Assembly (NCBI GenBank): GCA_964390365.1
Contig: CAYMHW010000002.1
Span: forward strand, 26,315 to 90,314
DNA: 64,000 bases
Direction: 5' to 3'
Origin: JALQTD01 sp964390365
GTDB taxonomy: Bacteria; Bacteroidota; Bacteroidia; Flavobacteriales_D; Sanyastnellaceae
Positions within the stretch are counted from its first letter, which is position 1; each line of letters opens with the position of its first letter. Shown here piece after piece: positions 17,620-26,825 of the stretch. A program made the position numbers and the translations under genes. The notes under the pieces were generated by a model. It saw only the letters and a list, made by a program, of their open reading frames with translations. It ran no database searches and was not told where the DNA came from.

Positions 17620-20487
17620 ATGACGGCCTCCTCCCCCGCGAACGACCCGATGATCCGCGTCACGGGCGCTCGGGAACACAATTTGAAGGACCTCAACGTC
17701 CACATTCCCCGCAACCAATTGGTGGTCATCACCGGCGTCAGTGGAAGCGGGAAGTCGTCGCTGGCCTTCGATACGTTGTATGCGGAGGGGCAGCGGCGGT
17801 ACTTGGAGACGTTTTCGGCGTATGCGCGCCAGTTCATCGGCGGGTTGGAGCGGCCGGATGTGGAGGGCATCACCGGCCTGAGTCCCGTCATCAGCATCGA
17901 ACAGAAGACCATATCGCGGAACCCGCGCTCCACCGTGGGCACCATCACCGAGGTGCACGATTTCTTGCGGCTGGCGTATGCGCGGGCGGCCGATGCGTTT
18001 TCGTTGGAGACCGGCGAGCCCATGGTGCGGTTCACGGATGAGCAGATTTTGGCCAAGCTCCTCGAGCTGCATCAAGGCCAAAAAATCCTGCTCCTCGCCC
18101 CCCTCGTGCGCGGCCGCAAAGGCCACTACCGCGAGCTGTTCGACCAAATCATGCGCCAGGGTTTCCTGCGCGCCCGGGTCGATGGCGAGCTCGTGGAACT
18201 CGAACCGGGTTACCGCGTGGACCGCTACAAAATCCACGACATCGAAGTGGTGGTGGATCGGCTGGCGGTGCGGCTCGACGACGAGCAGCGCATCCTGCGA
18301 AGCATTCGGACGGCCCTCGGCATGGGCAAGGGCTCGATGGGTGTGATGGAGCACGGGGGCACCGAATTGCGCCACTTCAGCCGCAACTTGATGTGCCCAA
18401 CCACGGGACTTGCCTATCCCGATCCGGAACCGAATTTGTTCTCGTTCAATTCGCCGTATGGCGCCTGCCCAACGTGCAACGGCTTGGGCACCATCACCGA
18501 AGCGGGGCGGGACCTCATCATCCCCGACGACACCAAAAGCATTCGGCAAGGCGGGATCGCGCCGCTCGGGGAACTCAAATCGAACCGCACGCTGTACATC
18601 CTTGAGGCCCTGCTTGAAGAAGCCGGGCACAGCTTGCGCACGCCGATCTGCGACCTCGGGGACGAACTCGTGGGACGCATGCTGTACGGCACGGATTCGC
18701 CGGTGAAGCTCGCCGATCGAGCGGGCGTCCGGGGCGAGCACGTTGCCTTCGACGGCATCGTCGCCACCATCGAACGCGCCGCAGGTCACACGTCATCGCG
18801 GCCGCTCAAGCGTTGGGCCGCCCAGTTCTTGCACAAGCAGACCTGCCCCACCTGCGAAGGCACGCGCCTCAAGGACATCAGCCGGCAGTTCCGCCTCAAC
18901 GGCAAGCACATCGGGGAACTCGCGGCCATGTCGCTCAGCGACCTTCAAGCGTGGTTCGAGGGCATCGAGGACGGGTTGAGTGAGCGCGCCCAAACCATCC
19001 TGCGCGAACCGTTGAAGGAAATCCGGGCGCGCCTCGGGTTCCTGAACGACGTCGGTTTGGGGTACTTGTCGCTGGACCGGAGCGCGCGCAGTTTGTCGGG
19101 CGGGGAAGCGCAGCGCATTCGCTTGGCGACCCAAATCGGCAGCAAACTCACCGAGGTGCTGTACATCCTGGACGAACCCAGCATCGGCCTGCACCAGCGG
19201 GACAACCGCCGGCTCATCCGCAGCCTGCAGGCCCTCCGCGACGCCGGCAACACCGTCATTGTCGTCGAGCACGACGAGGAGATGATGCTCAGCGCGGATC
19301 ACCTCATCGACATCGGCCCCGGGGCGGGCGTTCACGGGGGACAAATCGTGGCAGAGGGCGACCCGAAGGTGCACTTGGCAGCGGGGTCGTTGACGGCGGA
19401 TTATTTGGTGGGCAAGGAACGGATTGTTTGGCCAGAAAAACGGCGCAAAGGCAATGGGCACTCCTTGAAACTCAACGGGGCAACGGGCAACAACCTGAAA
19501 AACGTCAGCGTGACCATCCCCCTCGGTACGCTCACCTGCATCAGCGGCGTCTCGGGAAGCGGCAAAAGCTCACTCATCAACCAAACCCTCTACCCCGCCC
19601 TGCACAACCACTATTACGAAGCCACGCAGCAACCGCTGCCGTTCAAATCGCTCAATGGCCTCGAGCACATCGACAAGGTCATCGCCATCGACCAAACTCC
19701 CATCGGGCGCACGCCGCGTTCGAACCCCGCCACGTACACCGGCATCTTCAGCGAAATCCGGAACCTGTTCACGAAGCTGCCCGAAGCCGCAATCCGCGGG
19801 TACAAGCCCGGGCGCTTCAGCTTCAACGTGAGCGGTGGGCGGTGCGAGGACTGCAAGGGCGCGGGATTGCGGACCGTCGAAATGAATTTCTTGCCGGATG
19901 TGCTCGTGGAATGCGAAACCTGCCACGGACGCCGGTACAACCGGGAGACGCTCGAGGTGCGCTACCGCGGCAAGTCCATCGCGGACGTGCTGTCGATGAC
20001 GGTGGATGAGGCGGTGGAGTTCTTTGCGGCGTTCCCGAAGATTTCGCGCATCACGAAGACGCTCCAGGACGTGGGGCTTGGATACATCACGTTGGGCCAG
20101 CAGAGCCCGACCCTCAGTGGTGGGGAGGCGCAGCGCGTGAAGCTGGCCACGGAATTGGCCCGGGTCAGCACGGGATCCACGTTTTATGTGCTCGACGAAC
20201 CGACGACGGGGTTGCATTTTCAGGACATCCGCATGCTCATCGACGTGTTGCAGCGTTTGGTGGAACAGGGCAATACGGTGGTGGTCATCGAACACAACTT
20301 GGACGTGCTGAAGGTGGCGGATCACCTCATCGACGTGGGGCCGGAGGGCGGTGCGGCCGGCGGCACCATCGTGGCTAAAGGAACGCCCGAACACGTAGCG
20401 CGCTCAAAAGAAAGCCGAACTGCGCCGTATATTGCTCGGGCCTTGTCCGGCAAATCGCCGGTGGAGTTGGCGGAAGATTTGGCATGA
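17620..20487 (+). CDS. uvrA: Excinuclease ABC subunit UvrA
   Basis: 955 aa, full length. Damage-recognition ATPase of nucleotide excision repair. Two ABC modules: Walker A GVSGSGKSS at residues 39-47 and a second GVSGSGKSS midway; signature loops LSGGEAQRIRLATQ and LSGGEAQRVKLATEL. The C-terminal zinc finger (CEDC...CETC) is intact. In the first zinc-binding module one CxxC is CPTT, so one Cys is Thr; the partner CPTC is present. I recall this as common in Bacteroidota, so it is probably lineage-typical. Confidence 0.97.
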   Translation: MTASSPANDPMIRVTGAREHNLKDLNVHIPRNQLVVITGVSGSGKSSLAFDTLYAEGQRRYLETFSAYARQFIGGLERPDVEGITGLSPVISIEQKTISRNPRSTVGTITEVHDFLRLAYARAADAFSLETGEPMVRFTDEQILAKLLELHQGQKILLLAPLVRGRKGHYRELFDQIMRQGFLRARVDGELVELEPGYRVDRYKIHDIEVVVDRLAVRLDDEQRILRSIRTALGMGKGSMGVMEHGGTELRHFSRNLMCPTTGLAYPDPEPNLFSFNSPYGACPTCNGLGTITEAGRDLIIPDDTKSIRQGGIAPLGELKSNRTLYILEALLEEAGHSLRTPICDLGDELVGRMLYGTDSPVKLADRAGVRGEHVAFDGIVATIERAAGHTSSRPLKRWAAQFLHKQTCPTCEGTRLKDISRQFRLNGKHIGELAAMSLSDLQAWFEGIEDGLSERAQTILREPLKEIRARLGFLNDVGLGYLSLDRSARSLSGGEAQRIRLATQIGSKLTEVLYILDEPSIGLHQRDNRRLIRSLQALRDAGNTVIVVEHDEEMMLSADHLIDIGPGAGVHGGQIVAEGDPKVHLAAGSLTADYLVGKERIVWPEKRRKGNGHSLKLNGATGNNLKNVSVTIPLGTLTCISGVSGSGKSSLINQTLYPALHNHYYEATQQPLPFKSLNGLEHIDKVIAIDQTPIGRTPRSNPATYTGIFSEIRNLFTKLPEAAIRGYKPGRFSFNVSGGRCEDCKGAGLRTVEMNFLPDVLVECETCHGRRYNRETLEVRYRGKSIADVLSMTVDEAVEFFAAFPKISRITKTLQDVGLGYITLGQQSPTLSGGEAQRVKLATELARVSTGSTFYVLDEPTTGLHFQDIRMLIDVLQRLVEQGNTVVVIEHNLDVLKVADHLIDVGPEGGAAGGTIVAKGTPEHVARSKESRTAPYIARALSGKSPVELAEDLA

Positions 20488-20523
20488 AGCCCTTCCCAGG
20501 CAGCGAGGCGAAAACGCAACATC

Positions 20524-21213
20524 ATGGCAAAACCATTCAAACAACGCGACTGGAACGAGAGCAAGACGAACGACGCTTGGTCCATCTTTAAAATCATGGG
20601 GGAATTCGTGGAAGGGTTTGAGACCCTGCAGCGGATCGGGCCGTGCATCTCCATCTACGGAAGCGCGCGGATGAAGGAGGATTCACCGGTGTACAACGCG
20701 TCGCGTGCGGTGGGACGGGCGCTTGCCGAGCGTGGCTACGGCGTCATCACGGGGGGCGGCCCCGGCGTCATGGAAGCGGGCAACCGCGGCGCGCATGACA
20801 TGGGCGGCACGTCCGTCGGCTTGAACATTGAACTCCCGTTCGAACAACACAACAACCCGTACATCGACCGCGACAAGAGCATCGATTTCGACTACTTCTT
20901 CGTCCGCAAGGTCATGTTCGTGAAGTACAGCCAGGGCTTCGTGGTGATGCCCGGTGGCTTCGGCACCCTCGATGAGTTGTTCGAGGCCTTGACGCTTGTG
21001 CAGACGAAGAAGGTGGACCCGGTGCCCATCATGTTGTACGATTCGTCGTTTTGGGCAGGCCTCATGGACTGGATTCGCAAGACGTTGTGGGAGGATTACC
21101 GCACGATTTCGGAGCACGATCCGGAGTTGTTGCACTTGGTGGATTCGCCCGAGGAGGTGGTGAAAGTCCTCGACGACTACTATGCCAAATCCCTCCTCCG
21201 CCCGAATTTCTGA
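20524..21213 (+). CDS. LOG family (TIGR00730) Rossmann-fold protein
   Basis: 229 aa. Carries GGGPGVMEAGNRGA and the PGGFGTLDELFEALT motif of the LOG (lysine decarboxylase-like) family, whose members include cytokinin-type phosphoribohydrolases. The probable reaction is hydrolysis of a nucleoside 5'-monophosphate to base and ribose 5-phosphate. The physiological substrate here is unknown. It lies 36 bp downstream of uvrA and may be co-transcribed. Confidence 0.88.
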   Translation: MAKPFKQRDWNESKTNDAWSIFKIMGEFVEGFETLQRIGPCISIYGSARMKEDSPVYNASRAVGRALAERGYGVITGGGPGVMEAGNRGAHDMGGTSVGLNIELPFEQHNNPYIDRDKSIDFDYFFVRKVMFVKYSQGFVVMPGGFGTLDELFEALTLVQTKKVDPVPIMLYDSSFWAGLMDWIRKTLWEDYRTISEHDPELLHLVDSPEEVVKVLDDYYAKSLLRPNF

Positions 21214-21225
21214 CGTGGCCTTTCC

Positions 21226-21280
21226 GTCAGTTTGACCCGTCCTTCCCGCTGGCCTGACATCCTGTCGCATCCGTGTCAGG
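21226..21280. promoter_or_regulatory. Cluster of TGAC/GTCA half-sites upstream of htpG
   Basis: GTCA-GTT-TGAC at 21226-21236 and a perfect 7-bp inverted repeat CCTGACA (21253-21259)/TGTCAGG (21274-21280) with 21-bp arm spacing. Located between the LOG stop and 55 bp before htpG. No T-run follows, so an operator is likelier than a terminator. No CIRCE element and no TAnnTTTG box is visible here. Confidence 0.4.
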
Positions 21281-21334
21281 ATTTGAGGCGTGGCGCGGTC
21301 CTTGCCTCGTCGCGGTCGTTCAATCGAAACCACG

Positions 21335-23233
21335 ATGCAAAAAGGAACCATCAACGTACAGACGGAAAACATCTTTCCGATCATCAAGAAGTTTCTCTAC
21401 AGCGATCACGAGATCTTCTTGAGGGAACTTGTCTCCAACGCAGTCGACGCCACGCAAAAGCGTCGGACGCTGGCCAAACTCGGTGAAATCCCTGCCATCG
21501 AAGGCCATCCGCAAGTTGAAGTCGTCATCGACGAAGCAGCAAAGACCTTGACCATCAAGGACCGCGGAATCGGCATGACGGGCGAGGAAATCGAGAAGTA
21601 CATCAACCAAATCGCGTTCTCGGGCGCGACCGAATTCCTCGACAAATACCAAGGCGAAGAGGCGAAGACCGCCATCATCGGCCACTTCGGCCTCGGTTTC
21701 TATTCGGCGTTCATGGTGTCTGAGCGGGTGGACATCATCAGCTTGAGCCAGCGGGAAGGCAGCGAAGCGGTCAAGTGGAGCTGCGACGGTTCGCCGGAGT
21801 TCACGTTGGAGCCCGCGTCGCGCGAGGAGGCCGGAACCGACATCGTCTTGCACATCCACGAGGACTCGAAGGAATTCCTCGAGGAGGATCGGATTGCTGG
21901 CATTCTGAACAAATACTGCAAGTTCATGCCGGAGGAAATCGTGTTTGGCACGAAGACCATCCAGCAGGACGATCCCAGCGGCGAAAAGGACGAGGACGAC
22001 AACGTGAAGCAAGTGGACGTGGAAGTGCCTCACGTCATCAACAAGACCACGCCACTTTGGTCGCGCACGCCAGCGGACCTGACGGACGAGGATTACGCGG
22101 AATTCTACCGCGACCTCTACCCGATGAACTTCGAGGACCCGCTGTTCCACATCCACCTCAACGTGGACTACCCCTTCAACCTGACGGGCATCCTGTACTT
22201 CCCGCAGCTGAAGAAGGAAATGGAGTTGCGCCGGGACAAAATCCATTTGTACTCGAACCAGGTCTTCATCACCGACAACGTCGAGAACATCGTCCCGGAC
22301 TTCTTGACCTTGCTGCACGGGGTCATCGACTCGCCGGACATCCCGCTCAACGTCTCCCGCTCCTACCTCCAAGAGGATGCGAACGTGAAAAAGATTTCGA
22401 GCCACATTTCGAAAAAAGTAGCCGACAAGTTGGCGAGCATGTTCAAGCAGGACCGCGAAGCGTTCGCCACGCAATGGGACGATTTGCGCATCTTCATCGA
22501 ATACGGCCAACTCACGGACGACAAGTTCATGGAGCGCTCGAAGAAGTTCCTCCTCTTCAAGGACACCACCGGCGCGTGCCACACGTATGAAGAGCTCATC
22601 GCGGCCGTAGGCGAAGTGCAAAAGAATAAAAACGGCAAGATCATTCTCCCTTACACCTCTGACGCCAAAGCCCAGCACGGCTTCGTGCAACCCGCCATTG
22701 AGCGCGGCTACAAGGTGCTCGTGATGGAAGGTCCCTTGGCGGCTCACGTGTTGCAAAAGCTCGAGCAGGAGTTCTCCGACATCCAATTCAAGCGCGTGGA
22801 CTCCGATGTGGTCGACGCGTTGATCGAGCAGGATGAAACTTCGACCAGCGCCCTGAACGAAGAGCAGGAAAACGCGTTGAAGCCCATCATTGAGGGCGCG
22901 TTTCCGAACGACCAGTACAAGGTCAAGTTCGTGCCGATGTCGCCCACAGCTGCTCCCATCACCATCACCCGAAGCGAGTTCATGCGCCGGATGAAGGAGC
23001 AGCAAGCCGTCGGTGGCGGTGGCTTCCAAATGTTCGGTTCGCTGCCCGACAGCTACGACGTCGCCATCAACGCGAACCACCCGCTCGCTCAAAAACTGCT
23101 CCATGCGAGCGAGGAAAGCGAGAAGTCGCGGATTGCCAAGCGGGCAGTTGACCTCGCGCGCTTGTCGCAAGGCCTCCTCGACGGAGAGGAGCTGACCGCC
23201 TTCATCGCTTCCGGCTACGAAGAGCTGGCATGA
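21335..23233 (+). CDS. htpG: Molecular chaperone HtpG (Hsp90)
   Basis: 632 aa. Hsp90 N-terminal GHKL ATPase with RELVSNAVDA, DRGIGMTGEEI and GHFGLGFYSAFMV, then middle and dimerisation domains. The start MQKGTINVQTENIF at 21335 matches the family, so the 15-residue upstream extension is rejected. A charged insert (DPSGEKDEDDN) sits in the linker. It is preceded by an inverted repeat and not by the housekeeping -7 box seen elsewhere, suggesting separate stress control. ATGA overlap with the downstream J-domain gene pairs two chaperone functions. Confidence 0.96.
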   Translation: MQKGTINVQTENIFPIIKKFLYSDHEIFLRELVSNAVDATQKRRTLAKLGEIPAIEGHPQVEVVIDEAAKTLTIKDRGIGMTGEEIEKYINQIAFSGATEFLDKYQGEEAKTAIIGHFGLGFYSAFMVSERVDIISLSQREGSEAVKWSCDGSPEFTLEPASREEAGTDIVLHIHEDSKEFLEEDRIAGILNKYCKFMPEEIVFGTKTIQQDDPSGEKDEDDNVKQVDVEVPHVINKTTPLWSRTPADLTDEDYAEFYRDLYPMNFEDPLFHIHLNVDYPFNLTGILYFPQLKKEMELRRDKIHLYSNQVFITDNVENIVPDFLTLLHGVIDSPDIPLNVSRSYLQEDANVKKISSHISKKVADKLASMFKQDREAFATQWDDLRIFIEYGQLTDDKFMERSKKFLLFKDTTGACHTYEELIAAVGEVQKNKNGKIILPYTSDAKAQHGFVQPAIERGYKVLVMEGPLAAHVLQKLEQEFSDIQFKRVDSDVVDALIEQDETSTSALNEEQENALKPIIEGAFPNDQYKVKFVPMSPTAAPITITRSEFMRRMKEQQAVGGGGFQMFGSLPDSYDVAINANHPLAQKLLHASEESEKSRIAKRAVDLARLSQGLLDGEELTAFIASGYEELA

Positions 23234-23964
23234 GCAAGTACGGACCGTGGATCGGCGGGGCGCTCGGATGGGCGTTCGGCGGCCCCATCGGCGGCATCCT
23301 CGGATTCGCTTTTGGGAAGATTTTCAGTGAAATGGGTGGCGCCTCGGAGGCACCCCAAGCGCAGCATGCAAATCGCCGGGCCCAGCCCGGCGATTTCGCT
23401 GCCGCGCTCATCGTGCTCAGCGCCGCCGTGATGAAGGCGGATGACCGCGTGATGCGGTCGGAACTGGACTTCGTGAAGGAGTTTTTGGTGAAAAACTTTG
23501 GGCGGGCTCAGGCCGAGCAGCTCACTGCGTTGTTGCGCGATGTGTTGAAGCGGCCGTTTGCGTTGCGCGAAGTGGCGGAACAGGTCCGTTTCCACATGGA
23601 GCACCCGAAGCGTTTGCTGTTGCTCCAGTACCTCTATGGCATCGCGAAGGCCGATGGGCAAGTGCACACGAAGGAGGTCGAGGTGATTCGGCGCATTGCC
23701 ACGTATTTGGGCATCAGCGACAAAGACCGCGCGAGCATCGAGGAACACTTTTACCGGCTCAAAGCCGACCCGTACACGGTCCTCGAAATCGCGCCCCAAG
23801 CCAGCGATGCGGAAGTGAAGAAGGCGTACCGCCGGCTTGCCGTGAAGTTCCACCCCGACAAGGTCGGTGATTTGGGCGAGGCGCACCGGGAAGCGGCGCA
23901 GGAGCAGTTCATCGCCGTGCAGGAGGCGTACGAGCAGATCAAGTCTGAGCGGGGGTTCAAGTGA
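23230..23964 (+). CDS. TerB-DnaJ domain protein (DjlA-like)
   Basis: 244 aa. A Gly-rich hydrophobic N-terminal segment (about residues 7-33) may associate with membrane. A TerB-like helical domain follows (about 53-170), then a C-terminal J domain with HPD at 208-210. This order matches DjlA. It would stimulate a DnaK ATPase. The overlap with htpG (ATGA) suggests the two chaperones are made together. Confidence 0.88.
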   Translation: MSKYGPWIGGALGWAFGGPIGGILGFAFGKIFSEMGGASEAPQAQHANRRAQPGDFAAALIVLSAAVMKADDRVMRSELDFVKEFLVKNFGRAQAEQLTALLRDVLKRPFALREVAEQVRFHMEHPKRLLLLQYLYGIAKADGQVHTKEVEVIRRIATYLGISDKDRASIEEHFYRLKADPYTVLEIAPQASDAEVKKAYRRLAVKFHPDKVGDLGEAHREAAQEQFIAVQEAYEQIKSERGFK

Positions 23965-24073
23965 TTGCGTTACAACGCCTCTGAGGGCGGATTGGGGGGG
24001 CACGCACCGCACGGTTGAGGCGGAATGGTGCGATGGGAAACTCGTGGGCTTTGGTCGGTGAAGGGGGGCGGCG

Positions 24074-24080
24074 TAATTTG
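24074..24080 (+). promoter_or_regulatory. TAATTTG, -7-like element of the metalloprotease gene
   Basis: One base shorter than TAnnTTTG but 18 nt from the ATG, the usual distance in this window. It lies in an otherwise G-rich 134-bp spacer. Confidence 0.3.
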
Positions 24081-24098
24081 GCCTGAAATCTGCACACC

Positions 24099-26639
24099 AT
24101 GCGCATCACTGCCCTCCTGCTCGTCGCGATGATTGCCGCGGCGCTTCCCACCGAAAGCCACGCCCAACGACGCAAGCGCCCCAGCGAAACCACCGAAAAC
24201 GCGTCCACCAAAGGGGACAAGAAAGGCAAGAAGTCGATTGAAGACCTCACGGAAAACGCCATCGCGCATGCGGGCTTGTTCACCGTTTTTCAAGACACGC
24301 TGACGGGCAAGTCGCACCTGCTTGTGCCGGATTCCATGCTCGGGCGGGAATTCATTTACTTCTCGCAAGTGAGCGATGGGGTGTCCGAGTCGGGCTTGAC
24401 GCGGGGGAGTTACCGGGGATCGAAGATCATCCGCTTCGAGCGCCATTTCGATCGCATCGAGGTGCACGCCGCGAACACGTCCTACTACTTCGACGAAGCG
24501 TCGCCCTTGAGCCGGGCGGCTGAGGCCAATTTGAACACCCCGGTTTTGGCCAGCATCTCCATCGACGCCGAAGACCCCGAACGCGGATGCCTCATCAGCG
24601 GCGACGAACTGTTCCTCACCGAGCACATGCAAGCGGTGAAACCTCCGCAAGAAAGCAAAAGCGTGCTGGGCAAACTCAACGACGACAAATCGAAGATCAC
24701 CGCCATCATCAACTACCCGGAAAACACCGAACTCGAGGTGGAATACGTGTACGATAACCCCAAACCGGCTGCCGGGGGTGCCGCCGTGGTGGACGGGCGG
24801 GTGATTTCCGTGAAGTACCGCCATGCCCTCATCGAGGTGCCTGAGCCGGGATTTGTGCCACGCCGGGAGGATGAACGCGTGGGGTATTTCACCACCCGGA
24901 TTGACGACATGACGACCGACGATCCCATTCCTTGGGCCGACGTCATTCACCGGTGGCGATTGGAGAAGCAAGATCCGAATGCAGCGGTTTCGGATGTGGT
25001 GGAGCCCATTGTTTGGTGGATGGAGAACACCACGCCACTGGAATACCGGGACATCATCCGCACCGGGGTGGAAAAGTGGAACCAAGCGTTTGAGGCCGTT
25101 GGTTTGCGGAACGCGGTGGAGGTGCGCATGCAACCGGACACGGCCACGTGGGACGCCGGGGACATCCGCTACAACGTGTTGCGGTGGACTTCTTCGCCGC
25201 GCCCTCAGTATTCTGGGTATGGCCCGAGCTTCGTGAACCCGCGAACGGGCGAAATCCTCGGGGCGGACATCATGTTGGAATGGGGCGGCATGGTCGGACG
25301 GCTTTGGCGCGCGGAGGTGTTCGAATCTGCAGGCATGATGGAGGACGAGCCGGACAGCCGGGCGGCGTTTGCCGAATGGATGCACCGGTGCGATGCGGGA
25401 GCGGCGCAGGCGCAGCAGACCTTGCTCGGAGCGGCCGTCTTGCGGGCGTCCGGGTTGAGCGATGAATTGAAGGAACAGTTTACGCGGGAGACCCTGCATC
25501 GGTTGGTCTTGCACGAAGTGGGGCACACGTTGGGGTTGAGCCACAACATGGCGGGCACCACCTTGCATTCTTTCGATGAATTGATGGACCCCGAAGTGGT
25601 GATGCAGTCCGGATTGAGCAACAGCGTGATGGATTATCCGGCAATTCACTTCACGGGCGATCCCGCGACGCATTCGAAATTCTACGACGATGAACCGGGG
25701 CCCTATGACCGGTGGGCCATCGCGTACGGCTACATGCCGGACGAATCAGCGTTGCCCGAACTGCTGAAGCGGTCCACGGATCCGACGCTGCGATTTGGCA
25801 ACGACGCCGATGACATGCGGCGGCCAGGCGGGGGCATGAACCCCGACGTGAACATTTACGACCTGTCGAGCGACCCGGTGGCGTATGCTGCGGCGCGGTG
25901 TGATTTGGTCCGTGAGTTGCTGCCTAAGTTGCCCGAGGAATACGCGGGCGAAGAAGCGGAGAACCACGCGCTCGTTCGCAAGGCGTTCTTGACTTTGACT
26001 GCGGAATATGCCACGCAATTGGGCATCATGTCACGCCAAATCGGAGGCGTCCGCTACCACCGCGCCCGCCCCGACCAACTCGACGCTCCTCCCCTGACGC
26101 CCGTTGCTGCGGCCGACCAACGGGCGGCATTGCGAGCCCTTTCGACCTACGCGTTCGCTCCGAGCGCATTCGATGCCGAAGCGTCCGTCTACGCTTACTT
26201 GCAAGACCAGCGGCGCGGATTCGGATACTTCCGCGAAGCCGAGGACCCGAAAATCCACGCCCGCGTGCTCGCAACCCAAAAGCGCGTCCTGGACCACCTC
26301 CTGCACCCGGTCGTCTTGCAACGAATCATCGACGCGAGCGCTTACGGCAACGAATATGCCCTCGATGCGTACATGACCGAACTCACGGATGCGGTGTTCG
26401 CCGCGGATTTGAACGGCAGCGTGAACACGTTTCGCCAACAGCTGCAGTTGGAGTACACGAAGCGGCTTGCACGCGCCTATGCCGATGAAAAAAATCCGAA
26501 TCCCATTGCACAATCGATGATGTTCGCCACGTTGATGAACATCCGGAAGCAACTGAAGGCTGCAACGCGAGGCGACGGCCTGACCGCCGCCCATCGGGCA
26601 CACGTGGTGCATCTGATTGACCTTGCATTGGAACCATGA
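24099..26639 (+). CDS. Secreted zinc-dependent metalloprotease (DUF5117/DUF4953 type)
   Basis: 846 aa with a signal peptide ending near SHAQ, followed by a basic, Lys/Arg-rich linker. The extended zinc motif HEVGHTLGLSH gives ligands H472, H476 and H482 and catalytic E473. A downstream SVMDYP segment fits the Met-turn of metzincins. The N-terminal DUF5118/5117 region and C-terminal DUF4953 region make this a standard large Bacteroidota metalloprotease. Substrate unknown. It appears monocistronic. Confidence 0.88.
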   Translation: MRITALLLVAMIAAALPTESHAQRRKRPSETTENASTKGDKKGKKSIEDLTENAIAHAGLFTVFQDTLTGKSHLLVPDSMLGREFIYFSQVSDGVSESGLTRGSYRGSKIIRFERHFDRIEVHAANTSYYFDEASPLSRAAEANLNTPVLASISIDAEDPERGCLISGDELFLTEHMQAVKPPQESKSVLGKLNDDKSKITAIINYPENTELEVEYVYDNPKPAAGGAAVVDGRVISVKYRHALIEVPEPGFVPRREDERVGYFTTRIDDMTTDDPIPWADVIHRWRLEKQDPNAAVSDVVEPIVWWMENTTPLEYRDIIRTGVEKWNQAFEAVGLRNAVEVRMQPDTATWDAGDIRYNVLRWTSSPRPQYSGYGPSFVNPRTGEILGADIMLEWGGMVGRLWRAEVFESAGMMEDEPDSRAAFAEWMHRCDAGAAQAQQTLLGAAVLRASGLSDELKEQFTRETLHRLVLHEVGHTLGLSHNMAGTTLHSFDELMDPEVVMQSGLSNSVMDYPAIHFTGDPATHSKFYDDEPGPYDRWAIAYGYMPDESALPELLKRSTDPTLRFGNDADDMRRPGGGMNPDVNIYDLSSDPVAYAAARCDLVRELLPKLPEEYAGEEAENHALVRKAFLTLTAEYATQLGIMSRQIGGVRYHRARPDQLDAPPLTPVAAADQRAALRALSTYAFAPSAFDAEASVYAYLQDQRRGFGYFREAEDPKIHARVLATQKRVLDHLLHPVVLQRIIDASAYGNEYALDAYMTELTDAVFAADLNGSVNTFRQQLQLEYTKRLARAYADEKNPNPIAQSMMFATLMNIRKQLKAATRGDGLTAAHRAHVVHLIDLALEP

Positions 26640-26648
26640 CGCAAAAAG

Positions 26649-26680
26649 AATGGAGCGTCGGCCGTTGCCAACACTCCATT
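26649..26680 (+). terminator. Imperfect hairpin after the metalloprotease gene
   Basis: A 14-bp arm pair with two C-A mismatches and a 4-nt CGTT loop, 9 nt after the stop. There is no T-run on the plus side; the minus-side flank is T-rich. A weak terminator candidate only. The rest of 26681-26825 is AT-rich and holds the promoter region of the next operon. Confidence 0.3.
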
Positions 26681-26825
26681 ACGATTCACAACTAGGTCCT
26701 CCATGAACTTGTCGTTCACTGACCCAAATGCTAAAGTAATTCAAGGCTCCCCGATTCGCAACAATAATTCGACAAATCAATTTATAAAACCGACAGAAAC
26801 TGTTTTCAAACTGACCTAAGCTTTA

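Noticed and set aside
17620..20487. UvrA with a damaged first zinc finger as evidence of lost function
   Set aside because: One CxxC is CPTT, but all ATPase and C-terminal zinc motifs are intact and I recall the same change in other Bacteroidota UvrA proteins.
21240..21334. CIRCE or sigma-32 type promoter at htpG
   Set aside because: No TTAGCACTC/GAGTGCTAA pair and no recognisable -35/-10 of that type; only the CCTGACA/TGTCAGG repeat is seen.
21320..23170. 616-codon minus-strand frame opposite htpG
   Set aside because: Rich in Val/Leu/His/Arg, no family features; htpG is clearly the gene.
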